Below are positions 26,640-35,668 of a stretch of 64,000 nucleotides of DNA, in pieces. The stretch is from Armatimonadota bacterium. GTDB lineage: Bacteria > Armatimonadota > Fimbriimonadia > Fimbriimonadales > Fimbriimonadaceae. Numbering within the stretch: the first letter of the stretch is position 1; each line of letters starts with the position of its first letter. A model generated the notes under the pieces. That model was given only the letters and a program-made list of their open reading frames with translations. It had not been told where the DNA came from and did not search any database. The stretch covers positions 62,001 through 126,000 of the forward strand of contig JANYCU010000018.1 in NCBI GenBank assembly GCA_025360125.1, in the 5' to 3' direction. Made by a program: the position numbers and the translations under genes.

Positions 26640-26978
26640 ATGGACTTTCGAAGTGATGTTGAGGCGATGGTTTTGGGCGTTCTCCAAAACCAGCCGGGAT
26701 ATGGGTACGAGATCGCAAAGCGCATCCGCGAACTCAGCGATGAGATGTTTAAGTACGGTGAGGCTCAGCTTTACCCCGCCCTGCGCAAGCTCGAAGAAGC
26801 GGGTTATGTTGTCGGCGAGTGGGTAATGCAAGAAGGCAAACCGAACCGACGGGTGTATTCAATCACCGACGAAGGCGGCAAATTCCTTCTCGAGCGCCAA
26901 AAGGAATTCGAAAAGTTCGTGAAGAAAGTCAATGCCGTGATGAAGTTGTCGCAGACATGGACGGTGTGCGGTGTTTAA
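26640..26978 (+). CDS. PadR family transcriptional regulator
   Basis: The 112-residue protein starts at ATG 26640. The PadR winged helix is clear: VLGVLQNQPGYGYEIAKRI, then YPALRKLEEAGYV and the wing RRVYSITDEGGKFL. A short C-terminal helix for dimerisation follows. PadR regulators repress nearby membrane or efflux genes. Here the last 8 bases overlap the GTG start of the next gene. No ribosome site precedes the ATG, which agrees with leaderless translation. Confidence 0.92.
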   Translation: MDFRSDVEAMVLGVLQNQPGYGYEIAKRIRELSDEMFKYGEAQLYPALRKLEEAGYVVGEWVMQEGKPNRRVYSITDEGGKFLLERQKEFEKFVKKVNAVMKLSQTWTVCGV

Positions 26979-28029
26979 TCCCGTCAATCGCTTCCGTGTC
27001 GATCTGGCGACCGCTGTGAGACGATTATCTCGATCCCAAACTCACGAAACCGCCATCGACGAGATGGTCAGCCACTTCGACGGACTTTATCAAGAAGAAT
27101 GCAGTACCGAACCAAATGAAACGTTGGCCGAGAAGAAGGCTCGAAAGCGCATGGGAAGCATTTACAAGATCGCATTTCAGATTGTAAATAGTCCAGATCG
27201 AATGAAAAAGGCTCTACGCGTTCAAGCCTACATGTTCGTCATCTTCGCCGCGTTCATCCCGGTTTTCATCCGTTACCTTATGGGCGCAAATACACTTTTC
27301 CTTTCCCACACAGGCAGTATCAATACATTAACCGCACTTCTCCTTGGCAGTGGGTTGGTTGCTGGCCTTGGAATCTCAGTCGCAAAGCGGATCGCTTGGC
27401 CCACTCTAGCGATTGCCGTAAGTGTTTCAGTTATTGGTACTGGCCTCATGCTCAATAAAATGGCGTATCCGGAGATTTCCATGACAAAGGAGCAGTTAGC
27501 TAACCTTGTCAGTGATCAGGCCTCACTTGAGCCAAGAGTCGCAAAAATTGAAGCCCAGGTCAAAAACATTCTTAAACTTCAAGATCAGTCGCCGGAGACT
27601 TGGAAAAGGGAATTGAGCGCTTTACCAGCTCTCGTCAAGGAAGGTAACGTCCCTTTCTACATTGAGGATCAGAAGTCGAGCGGATCTTATCTTTATCCAA
27701 CCCAGACGAAATATAATCTTGGCAAATCAATAACTTACTCTATGACTTTGAGTCGGACCGATGACTTTCATACGGCCCAAATGGCTTGGAGAGCGAATCC
27801 TCTGGCAACTTCCAATCGATTTGCCGATTTTCGAAGCCGCGAAGCAGTCTACAAACTCTGGCGAGAAAATGCCGCAAGTACCTCGACTCTTTGGCTGAAA
27901 GGATTCAAGTTCGCTGGCGGTGTTTGCCTTTTCTTTGGAGGACTCTTCTCCTCGTTCGCTCTTCTCGGATTCCTTCTGGGCAGCATCAGAGTTTACGGGC
28001 TTGACTGGTTACGAGGCGTGCGAGCATGA
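26971..28029 (+). CDS. PadR-associated membrane protein, HAAS-like N-terminus
   Basis: The 352-residue protein starts with GTG inside the padR gene. The first 70 residues form a charged helical domain (NRFRVDLATAVRRLSRSQ, then VSHFDGLYQEE). It resembles the HAAS domain that commonly sits beside PadR and relays signals to membrane proteins; this is recognised by pattern and context only. Transmembrane helices follow at about 90-108, 117-140, 147-165 and near 310-345, with an extracytoplasmic stretch of about 140 residues between. It is paralogous in design to the next gene. Confidence 0.7.
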   Translation: MFNPVNRFRVDLATAVRRLSRSQTHETAIDEMVSHFDGLYQEECSTEPNETLAEKKARKRMGSIYKIAFQIVNSPDRMKKALRVQAYMFVIFAAFIPVFIRYLMGANTLFLSHTGSINTLTALLLGSGLVAGLGISVAKRIAWPTLAIAVSVSVIGTGLMLNKMAYPEISMTKEQLANLVSDQASLEPRVAKIEAQVKNILKLQDQSPETWKRELSALPALVKEGNVPFYIEDQKSSGSYLYPTQTKYNLGKSITYSMTLSRTDDFHTAQMAWRANPLATSNRFADFRSREAVYKLWRENAASTSTLWLKGFKFAGGVCLFFGGLFSSFALLGFLLGSIRVYGLDWLRGVRA

Positions 28030-29081
28030 TCAACAATCCCGTCTCCCAGTTCGAAGAAGCCCTTCGCCGGGCAACCCGCCGCAAAGGCTCCGACGACCAA
28101 ATCAAAGAAGTCGCCAGCCACTACGACGACCTTTATAGCGAAGCCCTAAACAAAGGCGCGACCGTCGAGGAAGCTCGTAAGCACGCAGACGAGCACATCG
28201 GCGAAGTCGCCGAGATTGCCAAAGAAATTAGGTTAGGAGATGGCAAATCAAACGGATATAGAATTCAATGGACTGCGATGGGCTTGCTGTTCTTTGGCGC
28301 ATTTTTCTACTGGTCCCTTACTCTTTTCCGTAAACCTGACGGCTCGCCAATATGGGAATTTTGGAAATTCGATCCAGAAATAATCGGAACGGTGGCAATT
28401 TACCTTGCTGGAGCACTCTTTGCATTTGGAGTCGGAAAAGCGAAAAAACTCTCCGTTCCCGCCCTCGCCGTCGGACTCACCATGATCGCCGTGGGATGGA
28501 TGGGAACAAAGATCGTAACTTACAAATCGCTCGCTCGCTACCAGTCAATCACCACGATGCTAATCCAAGATAGAGTGAGCTATCCGAAGGTCGAGCAGCC
28601 AAAGTACAATCATCGATTCGATCTCCTCTCAGCTTGTCTGAATCCAAAAGGTGCTAACAACCGATCAAATATCGAGGCATTTTCTGCGGCCATGAGGGAT
28701 GCAAAGAACATCCGTGGGTTTAGCATTCCAATTGAGGAAACTGGACGGTGGGTCTATCCAACAAGACTTCAAAAAATTATGCCAGCCCGTATGCCTTACT
28801 TAATTTTGGCGAGTACGGATACTTACTCGGTGGCGGACCAAGCTTGGCAATCGTCAAACGCCTTAAGAAAGGCTTTACCCGCGATAAAGCAGGCTGCCGA
28901 CGGCCATTTTGAAGAGTTCGCGAGCATGCCGAATCCGAGCAACCCTGCCCTTTTCGGGTTTTTGGTTGAGATTGGAATGTGCGTAATTCCGTTTGCATTG
29001 AGCTTTCTCTTTTGCTACTTAATGTTTGCAATTGCAATCAATCTAAAGAAGCTTTCGAGGAGAAATCGACCTGCTCAATAG
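28026..29081 (+). CDS. PadR-associated membrane protein, HAAS-like N-terminus, second copy
   Basis: The 351-residue protein starts at an ATGA overlap with the preceding stop. The layout is the same: a charged N-terminal domain with VSQFEEALRRATRR, VASHYDDLYSEAL and AEIAKEIRLG (about 5-72), three membrane helices (about 80-98, 115-133, 140-158), an extracytoplasmic loop and C-terminal helices near 310-335. The repeated design suggests a duplicated sensor or hetero-oligomer controlled by PadR. No enzymatic motif was found. Confidence 0.7.
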   Translation: MINNPVSQFEEALRRATRRKGSDDQIKEVASHYDDLYSEALNKGATVEEARKHADEHIGEVAEIAKEIRLGDGKSNGYRIQWTAMGLLFFGAFFYWSLTLFRKPDGSPIWEFWKFDPEIIGTVAIYLAGALFAFGVGKAKKLSVPALAVGLTMIAVGWMGTKIVTYKSLARYQSITTMLIQDRVSYPKVEQPKYNHRFDLLSACLNPKGANNRSNIEAFSAAMRDAKNIRGFSIPIEETGRWVYPTRLQKIMPARMPYLILASTDTYSVADQAWQSSNALRKALPAIKQAADGHFEEFASMPNPSNPALFGFLVEIGMCVIPFALSFLFCYLMFAIAINLKKLSRRNRPAQ

Positions 29082-29139
29082 TCAGTTCAGCGAGGTTGGT
29101 CAATTTGGCGTAAAATGAATAACGCGTGAGGGAAATATC

Positions 29140-29363
29140 ATGAGCTTTGACATCCCATCAAATATAGAACCAATGATTCAGCAGTTCGCCCTGATCAAAA
29201 TATTTCGCATGATGAACCTAAATCCAGTGAGAACTATGACCACCTCTTTACTGCGGATCGCTTAGCTCACCTTGACGCGATTACCGCGAAGATCGATGCA
29301 GGCGAACCGACACTTGATGCTGGCGCAGTTGATGCTCGATTTGCTGAGCATGTTATAGTTTAA
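29140..29363 (+). pseudogene. frameshifted antitoxin-like gene
   Basis: An ATG with a good GAGGG site opens MSFDIPSNIEPMIQQFA, the usual beginning of small antitoxins of the ribbon-helix-helix-like type. The frame then changes around 29188-29192 by one base. The continuing frame reads PDQNISHDEP...HLFTADRLAHLDAITAKIDAGEP...ARFAEHVIV and stops at 29361. ISHDE after a short helix is the expected continuation of such antitoxins. No toxin gene follows, so this looks like an orphan relic of a toxin-antitoxin pair. Confidence 0.65.
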
Positions 29364-29381
29364 CTTAAGGTTCGATACCGA

Positions 29382-29945
29382 ATGAAACGAAGGGGAATCA
29401 CACTCATCGAGGTCTTAGTGGTAATTGCAATAATTGCCCTTGTTTCCGCAGTTGTCTATCCCACAATTGCCAAAGCGAAAATGGCGTCCAAGGCAACTGC
29501 AGTCAAACTGAACCTGAAAGGAATGTGGATGGGTCTCCAGATGTATCGCCAGGAAAACGACGAGCGGGTGGAATACGGTCCGATTGATCAAATGGGTCTT
29601 CCGATTCCGCCAGGAGGAATTACTCGCTTCTGGCAAGATTACAATCACGATGAACACTTCACTTGGGATAGGCACAGGGATTTAGTGCCGTGCGGAGTCA
29701 CCGTAGGCAACGAAACCATGCGCGGAATCTTCTATATGGGAAATGTCGTCGGCTTTTGGGATGAGGAGGTAGAGAAATACAAAGACAAGATGGTCATTCT
29801 GTTCGACAAAAACTGCAATTCAAGCGATGTCAAGGTCGATTGTCAGTATTGCGATAAGCGATCTATCGGCGTAACGCTTGGTGGTCAGATTTTGGACAAA
29901 CGAAATTCGGAGAAGCTCGTTTTCAATCAAGAATTCTATCGATGA
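29382..29945 (+). CDS. type II secretion/type IV pseudopilin-like protein
   Basis: The 187-residue protein has the prepilin leader MKRRG followed by ITLIEVLVVIAIIALVSAVV: a peptidase cleavage site before a hydrophobic helix, with the conserved glutamate at +5. After the helix comes a globular domain rich in charged and aromatic residues, with four cysteines in the second half (two in CQYCDKRS). It lacks the H-x9-DG C-terminus of the gene at 57.8 kb. It is close to the next gene (12-base gap). Confidence 0.85.
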   Translation: MKRRGITLIEVLVVIAIIALVSAVVYPTIAKAKMASKATAVKLNLKGMWMGLQMYRQENDERVEYGPIDQMGLPIPPGGITRFWQDYNHDEHFTWDRHRDLVPCGVTVGNETMRGIFYMGNVVGFWDEEVEKYKDKMVILFDKNCNSSDVKVDCQYCDKRSIGVTLGGQILDKRNSEKLVFNQEFYR

Positions 29946-29957
29946 CGGTGATGGACC

Positions 29958-30650
29958 ATGGATGCCAAAAAGGAACAACGATTTCGTCAGAAGAAAGTAA
30001 GGATTTCCATCGCCCTTGGCGTTACAGCACTATTGTATGCCGTCATCTGGTTTCTAAACCTTGACTCGATCGACAAGCGATCCCGCATCGTTGGTGATGC
30101 CGTCCTGAACAATCGGGTCGACTATCTTTGGTCCATGATCCGACAAAGCGAACGGGAAGAATCTCAACTCACCGAAGCAAACTGCAAGAAGTTTTGGCAG
30201 ACTCTCGTGGTTCCCCAGTATCGAAATTTTACTGCGTACCACTTGGAAATGCGGGGCGTGGACTCTCGAGATGTATTGGTCACGGGGCCAAGCCGTTACA
30301 AGGTGGCTTCCTACACGGTGGTTAAGTCCGGGGATGAATACTACATTCCTGATCTTGTGAGTCACACTTGCACTTTTCTCGCCGGATACGAGCGGCCGAC
30401 TCCGACTGCGCAAGATTTGAAGAAGGGCGCGGGAGAAAGAGTCATAATGATATTGGATGCGGAAATTGCGTGGCTCCAAAAGAACCGTGACAAATTGGAA
30501 GCATGTGGTTTGCCTGGTTTAAAAACTGCCAAAGATAAACCCTACCGATCGATCGATGAATTAGTCATGGCCTATCAAGCCGAGATTGATAGTATTTTGG
30601 CGGAGAAAGCTTCTGCAACTTCAACCCAAACACAATTTCCTTCACGTTAA
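29958..30650 (+). CDS. membrane-anchored hypothetical protein
   Basis: The 230-residue protein has a basic N-terminus (KKEQRFRQKKVR), one transmembrane helix (about 17-36) and an extracytoplasmic mixed domain. I recognise no family. It starts 12 bases after the pseudopilin stop and is probably in the same operon, so it may be a partner of that pilin-like protein. Confidence 0.6.
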   Translation: MDAKKEQRFRQKKVRISIALGVTALLYAVIWFLNLDSIDKRSRIVGDAVLNNRVDYLWSMIRQSEREESQLTEANCKKFWQTLVVPQYRNFTAYHLEMRGVDSRDVLVTGPSRYKVASYTVVKSGDEYYIPDLVSHTCTFLAGYERPTPTAQDLKKGAGERVIMILDAEIAWLQKNRDKLEACGLPGLKTAKDKPYRSIDELVMAYQAEIDSILAEKASATSTQTQFPSR

Positions 30651-30681
30651 TGGGCAGCACGGCAAGCCGTGACGAGGAGTC

Positions 30682-32574
30682 TTATAGCTTTTTCAGCAGC
30701 AAGTAGTCTAGACCGAACATTCGGCGTTGGACTGCTTTCGCATTCGCCCCAACGCACTCCGCCGTCAAGATCGACTTGCCGCCCGTAATCCGAACCTTGC
30801 CCAACTTCACCTGCTTCCACTGCAGCGAGTCGTCATAAAAGTCGATCGGCTCGCCGAGCTTCTCGCCGTTCCAATAAAGCTGATGAATACCGTAGTCCCT
30901 CGCCCGGCAAGCGTTAATCGTCAGTTCGTATTCGCCGTCGGCGTGCGGAACCTCAACCGTCAGCTTCGCCCCAACTGGCGCATCTTGCCACCAAATTTGG
31001 CCATCACCCGACACTTCGCTAAAGCCGCCCTGAATCTCGGTGGCGCCAGCGGTGGCCGAATACTTAAGGCCCTCGGCCTCAATGGCCCCTTTAACCCGAA
31101 TTATGTCGACCATATCTGGCAGTTCCAAGTCTTTCCACGATGGTCGTGTCTGGCGGTCAGCCGTTGCGCCCTTCGCACCGTACCAATAAACCGTTCGATC
31201 CCAAGTTGCGACGCAGTCGGCCCAGTGCCACATTTCCATGTCGAACTTCAGCGATTTTGTAAATGGAATCGGATCCATCTGCATGAATCGCGAGACATTG
31301 CAGTAACCAAAACTATTTGCCGATGTTGTCGTATAGTTTTGCGATCCCGAAGGAGTCCAGTAGGGAACGGGTGAACCCCAAGCGTAATTGAAAAAGTCCT
31401 CGGTTCCGGTTCCAAAAGTTGACGGGAACGATTCACCATCGACGTAAATCTTCTCGTCGCCTTCACCCCACCATGCTCGGTCCGGGCTTTGCATGAGCAG
31501 GTTGACACCGACCAAGAATCCGGCACCTTTCACGTCTAGCCAATGCATGTCGCGCATCGGACGAGTCTTGCCCCGATCACGGCTGAAATCGGCATGGAAG
31601 TAGTTAATTTCCTGCAAGTCGCTATAGGATTCTTTTTTGCCCGAGAACTGAACCAAAACGGGATCACCCTGCTGAGCGGTATTTCGTTCAAAGGTGAAGA
31701 CCGCATCGCGTTTGAACGGCATGTCGAAGGTGAAATGCACTTCCATGCTGTCCACGGAGCCATGCCCGAACGGGGCAGCGAGCAAGTCTCCCAGGGGAGC
31801 ACTGACCGTTGTTTCACCATCGAACGTTCCGGTTACCCAGATGGATCGAAGTGTTTTGTGTAAATCTTTGGCCCCGTAATTCCAGTTTAAATGTATGTCT
31901 TGGATTCGTCCCGATCCGCTGAATTTCACCGAAGACAGCTTCTGACTGGGGCTCAGAGTTATCGAATCTGAAATTGATTGGTCGGCGAGTTCCGGCAACT
32001 CGTATTTTTCGTCGAGTTCGGCAGGTACGAACGTTTGAACGGACAAGCCAGGTCGATAGGTTTGATAGCCAACGTGGTAGTAGAGGCCGTTTGCGTTGTC
32101 TTTTGGCCCCGGTTCCATCGTGATTTTCAGGCTGTTTCGGTAGAGGAATGGGAAGTAGACGTTCCAGCCCGGACCCGCCCAAAACGCAAAATTCTTTAGC
32201 ACGGAGTTTTGCTTTTGCAATTGGGCAACCCAATCTCGCATCGGGACCTTTACGCGTGGCGTCGACTCGCCGTCAAAGTACATTCGAAGAGTCCCCATTG
32301 GGTTGGCAGACCACATCCGAACAACTGCCCCTGGTCCCTTTAGATCGGCCATGACGTACTCATTTCCTTCTTGACGCAGGTAGTGGCCGTAGTCATCGTT
32401 GGCAAACCATGCCTCGTTTCCTGGCGTCTTAGAAAGAGGAGAGCCACTGCTAGATTGACGTTGAGTAAAATCTGGACGCAAAAAGGCGCAGGCGGGTCGA
32501 CTCAGGACCATGCCCTTCGTGGTGCGACCATCTTGATAATGGTGAAGGAGCTCGACGATGAGACCGATGAACAT
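30682..32574 (-). CDS. DUF2961 / glycoside hydrolase family 172 protein
   Basis: The protein is 630 residues from the first ATG; no clean signal peptide is visible and the exact start is uncertain. The family blocks GPGAVVRMWSANP (about 82-94), RMYFDGE and GTGTEDFFNYAWGSP (about 385-399) are present. The jelly-roll domains pack as in GH172 enzymes, some of which hydrolyse fructofuranosyl or arabinofuranosyl links. A C-terminal beta-sandwich (about 500-630) resembles an accessory carbohydrate-binding module. The substrate is not assigned. It is divergent from an MFS transporter (92-base gap), which might carry the released sugar. Confidence 0.85.
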   Translation of the reverse strand: MFIGLIVELLHHYQDGRTTKGMVLSRPACAFLRPDFTQRQSSSGSPLSKTPGNEAWFANDDYGHYLRQEGNEYVMADLKGPGAVVRMWSANPMGTLRMYFDGESTPRVKVPMRDWVAQLQKQNSVLKNFAFWAGPGWNVYFPFLYRNSLKITMEPGPKDNANGLYYHVGYQTYRPGLSVQTFVPAELDEKYELPELADQSISDSITLSPSQKLSSVKFSGSGRIQDIHLNWNYGAKDLHKTLRSIWVTGTFDGETTVSAPLGDLLAAPFGHGSVDSMEVHFTFDMPFKRDAVFTFERNTAQQGDPVLVQFSGKKESYSDLQEINYFHADFSRDRGKTRPMRDMHWLDVKGAGFLVGVNLLMQSPDRAWWGEGDEKIYVDGESFPSTFGTGTEDFFNYAWGSPVPYWTPSGSQNYTTTSANSFGYCNVSRFMQMDPIPFTKSLKFDMEMWHWADCVATWDRTVYWYGAKGATADRQTRPSWKDLELPDMVDIIRVKGAIEAEGLKYSATAGATEIQGGFSEVSGDGQIWWQDAPVGAKLTVEVPHADGEYELTINACRARDYGIHQLYWNGEKLGEPIDFYDDSLQWKQVKLGKVRITGGKSILTAECVGANAKAVQRRMFGLDYLLLKKL

Positions 32575-32666
32575 ACTCTCGCCAGCATATCAGAAAAGCC
32601 TCCGCGTGCAAAACCATTTTCGCGCCGTAGCAGTATCATAAAGGGACTGTCGAAAGGGAGGGAGAT

Positions 32667-34115
32667 ATGAGCGAAACTACTGCGCGCCCGTGCTGGCGCA
32701 AACGCCCGGTGCGAAATATTCTCATCATCGCTCTCTTTGCCGAGATTGGCTACGCAATGCTCAATCTCGTGACGATGCCCGTATACCTGTCGGTAGATCG
32801 TCAGTTTGGAACTGCCGTCATCGCGTTGGTTATGGTGACATTCCTCCTGTTCGAAGCCGTCTTTAAGTCGATTACGGGCCATATGGCCGACCGTTTTGGA
32901 ACCCGGAAGTTGATGATTGCGGGTCCGCTGATCAGTGTAGGCACCTCGATCCTCAGCATCGCGATGCCCCATTGGGGCGGAGCTCCGATCGAAACGTTAG
33001 CGTTTATTCTCCTACGCGCCCTCGATGGAATTGCGGTCGCAATGCTTTGGCCTGCGGCGTTTGCTCAAATGAACGCGGTCGTAGATGACAGTGAGCGCCA
33101 GCAAGCCATGAGCTATCTCAATGGTTGCTATATGATCGGCATTGCGCTGGCATACCCTTTAGGCGGCTTTGCCAATGACTTGACCGGAACTCGATACGCA
33201 GGCATCGTCTTGGCGGCAATATTGTTTGCCGGGGCCGCGATTGCCAGTCAAAGGATTGCATCGCCCGCAAAGCCAATGACCGACGAACATTCGAGCGGAT
33301 TGCAGGATTTTGTCGATTCGCTCAAGCAGATTCCGGAATATTTGATTTTGGCGTTCGTAACGTTCATGGGCGTAGGATTTCCGTTACCGATCTTCAAGCT
33401 ATTTTTGGGCGCGGAGTTCAACATGAGCGAGTCGGCAATTGGCATGTTGATTTTGCCCGGCGCGCTGGCCATGGCAGCCATGAGCGGAGTCATGGCGCGT
33501 CTCGGCGAGCGACTTGGCAGGATTCGCGCCGTTCATTTTGGACTTTTGCTCTGTACAATTGGCGTAAGCATCATTGGTCTCGGTGCGTTCTTGCCATTTA
33601 TGCGCCATATTGCTTTCTTGGCTCTGGGTGGTTTGCCGCTTGGTTTCGGGTTCTTGCTCACCATTCCCGCGTGGATGGCAAGTGTTAGTGACATTAATCC
33701 TGAGAAGCGGGCGACCAACATCGGCGCAGTGATGACGGCTCAGGGCATTGGAGCGATGATCGGAGCGGCAATTGGCGGAACTCTTTACGAAAAGTTTCAG
33801 CCTCTCGGGATTCAGCTTCGCCTCGGAGTTTCTTTTGGACGATACTCACCATTCGTTGGGTGCGCGATCTGTGTCATTCTCGGCTGGCTCCTCAGTCTCA
33901 AAATTCTCCACGAGCCGAAGAAAACGGAGGCTCTGCCAACCGAACATGAAATGACCGTCGAGGCAAGCGAAGCAGAGGTTGGTCCCGAACCAGAGATTAT
34001 AGAGCCAGTGATTGCGCATGAAGAGCCGACTGCTGCACACGACTTATTCCATATTGGTCCCGAGGGCGTGGTTAGCCACGCGAATGACGAGACGCACGAC
34101 TCCCCAAAGCAGTAA
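32667..34115 (+). CDS. MFS transporter
   Basis: The 482-residue protein has twelve predicted transmembrane helices. The family loop 2-3 motif is G-H-M-A-D-R-F-G-T-R-K (about 71-81), the hallmark of the major facilitator superfamily. The last 75 residues are an acidic hydrophilic tail (EPEIIEPVIAHEEPTAAHD) of unknown role. A strong AGGGAGGGAG ribosome site precedes the ATG. The substrate is unknown. gap starts 9 bases after the stop. Confidence 0.9.
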   Translation: MSETTARPCWRKRPVRNILIIALFAEIGYAMLNLVTMPVYLSVDRQFGTAVIALVMVTFLLFEAVFKSITGHMADRFGTRKLMIAGPLISVGTSILSIAMPHWGGAPIETLAFILLRALDGIAVAMLWPAAFAQMNAVVDDSERQQAMSYLNGCYMIGIALAYPLGGFANDLTGTRYAGIVLAAILFAGAAIASQRIASPAKPMTDEHSSGLQDFVDSLKQIPEYLILAFVTFMGVGFPLPIFKLFLGAEFNMSESAIGMLILPGALAMAAMSGVMARLGERLGRIRAVHFGLLLCTIGVSIIGLGAFLPFMRHIAFLALGGLPLGFGFLLTIPAWMASVSDINPEKRATNIGAVMTAQGIGAMIGAAIGGTLYEKFQPLGIQLRLGVSFGRYSPFVGCAICVILGWLLSLKILHEPKKTEALPTEHEMTVEASEAEVGPEPEIIEPVIAHEEPTAAHDLFHIGPEGVVSHANDETHDSPKQ

Positions 34116-34124
34116 ACTGATTGC

Positions 34125-35135
34125 ATGGCAATTCGTGTCGGTATTAATGGTTTTGGACGAATCGGTAGGCTTTCGCTACGGACGATGCTCGACAGGCATC
34201 CCGGCAACATCGAGGTTGTTGCGATCAATGACCTGACCGACACCAAGACGAATTCACATCTTCTGAAATATGACTCGACCTACGGCAATTTTAACGGCCA
34301 AGTCAGCCATGACGACAAAGACATCACCGTCAACGGCAAAAAGATCAAAGTGTTTACCGAGCGCGACCCAGGAATGATCCCATGGGATACCGAAGGCGTC
34401 GACGTCGTCATCGAATCTACTGGCTTCTTCACCGACGCAACCAAGGCCGCTGATCACCGCAAGCACGGCGTCAAAAAAGTCATTATCTCAGCTCCCGCGA
34501 AGAACGAAGACCTCACGGTTGTATTAGGCGTCAACGACAACATGTACGACCCAGGCAAGCATCACGTCATTTCAAACGCCTCGTGTACGACCAACGGGCT
34601 AGCCCCGGTCGCAAAGATCTTGCACGAAAGATTTGGAATTGAAAAAGGCCTCCTCACGACGGTCCACGCTTTCACCAATACTCAACGAACGCAAGACACC
34701 GCTTCGAAAGACCTTCGCGACGCTCGCGCAGCATCGCAAAACATCGTTCCTTCCTCAACGGGCGCTGCCCGCGCAGTCGGCCTCGTAATTCCTGAGTTGC
34801 AAGGCAAGTTCACTGGTATGGCGTTCCGAGTACCCGTGCCGACCGTGTCGGTCGTCGACTTCACGGCTCACCTAACCAAAGAAGCATCGGTTGCCGAGAT
34901 CAATGCGGCTATGAAGGAGTATGCCGAGGGTGCTATGAAAGGAATCCTCGCCTACAGTGACGAAGAGTTGGTCTCGACAGACCTTCGCGGCAACAGCCAC
35001 AGCTCAATCTTCAGCTCAGTCGACACGATTACCATCGGCGACATGTGTAAAGTTGTCGCTTGGTACGACAACGAATGGGGCTACAGCTGCCGTATCGCTG
35101 ACCTCGTCGACTTCTTAGCCAAGAAAGGCTTTTAG
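34125..35135 (+). CDS. gap: glyceraldehyde-3-phosphate dehydrogenase
   Basis: The glycolytic enzyme oxidises GAP to 1,3-bisphosphoglycerate with NAD(P). The product has 336 residues. The NAD-binding start is RVGINGFGRIGRL, the catalytic cysteine is in SNASCTTNGLAP (Cys154), and the substrate-binding blocks are SSTGAARAVG and WYDNEWGYSCR. It is only 9 bases after the MFS gene and may be co-transcribed; no pgk or tpi is adjacent. The next 500 bases are occupied by a repeat. Confidence 0.98.
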   Translation: MAIRVGINGFGRIGRLSLRTMLDRHPGNIEVVAINDLTDTKTNSHLLKYDSTYGNFNGQVSHDDKDITVNGKKIKVFTERDPGMIPWDTEGVDVVIESTGFFTDATKAADHRKHGVKKVIISAPAKNEDLTVVLGVNDNMYDPGKHHVISNASCTTNGLAPVAKILHERFGIEKGLLTTVHAFTNTQRTQDTASKDLRDARAASQNIVPSSTGAARAVGLVIPELQGKFTGMAFRVPVPTVSVVDFTAHLTKEASVAEINAAMKEYAEGAMKGILAYSDEELVSTDLRGNSHSSIFSSVDTITIGDMCKVVAWYDNEWGYSCRIADLVDFLAKKGF

Positions 35136-35175
35136 GGAAATATGGTGGGGAGGAACGAAGTTCCCAAGCTTCCCC

Positions 35176-35555
35176 TGGGAGCCTGGGCGTCCTCGCCCCG
35201 ATTGAAATGTCGGAACATAAGCGTCACCGCCGTTGGGAATGTCGTTCCCCTCATCTAGTTTTTTCAGAACAGCCAGCAGAGTGAATCCTCAATTGCTGGC
35301 ATATCCAGGTCCTCCGGAGGGCCGAAGGCTCGATAGGATGTAAGCCCAGGTTGAAAGGAATTGCAACTGGACGAAGTCCCAAGCAAGTCCTTGATGCCTG
35401 GGTAAAGGATCGAAACTGTCTTTTCCATGGGCGCTCCTCCAAACTTTGAACCTAACTGACCATGGGAGCGTCCCCCCAGTCCGCCGAAGCTACTTCGTGA
35501 CCATTGAATTCTTTTCTTCGAAGTAGCGAAGGAGGAGCCAAAGGCGATCTTAACC
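35176..35555. repeat. long structured intergenic repeat, copy A
   Basis: This fills the 480-base gene-free space after gap. It starts TGGGAGCCTGGGCGTCC and later has TCCGGAGG, CGAAG, TCGATA, AGCCCAGG, GCCTGGGTAA, TTTCCATGGGC, CCAAACTTTG and AAAGGCGAT in that order. The same blocks in the same order occur at 60156-60450. Internal pairings such as GCTACTTCG/CGAAGTAGC suggest RNA or cruciform structure. It contains no gene. Confidence 0.75.
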
Positions 35556-35610
35556 GCTCATTACAATGGCGACCAAAAACTTAGCTTAAACCTGGCGTCC
35601 CGCCTGCACC

Positions 35611-35651
35611 AAAACAAAAAAGAGCATCGTGGAATCAATTCCACGACGCTC
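35611..35651 (-). terminator. intrinsic terminator of the 35.7-36.2 kb gene
   Basis: The arms at 35622-35635 and 35638-35651 form about 14 pairs with one A-C mismatch. On the minus strand the stem is followed by TTTTTTGTTTTG. It ends transcription 20 bases after the stop of the secreted protein gene. Confidence 0.9.
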
Positions 35652-35668
35652 CCTTTTGTTTAGTTTAA

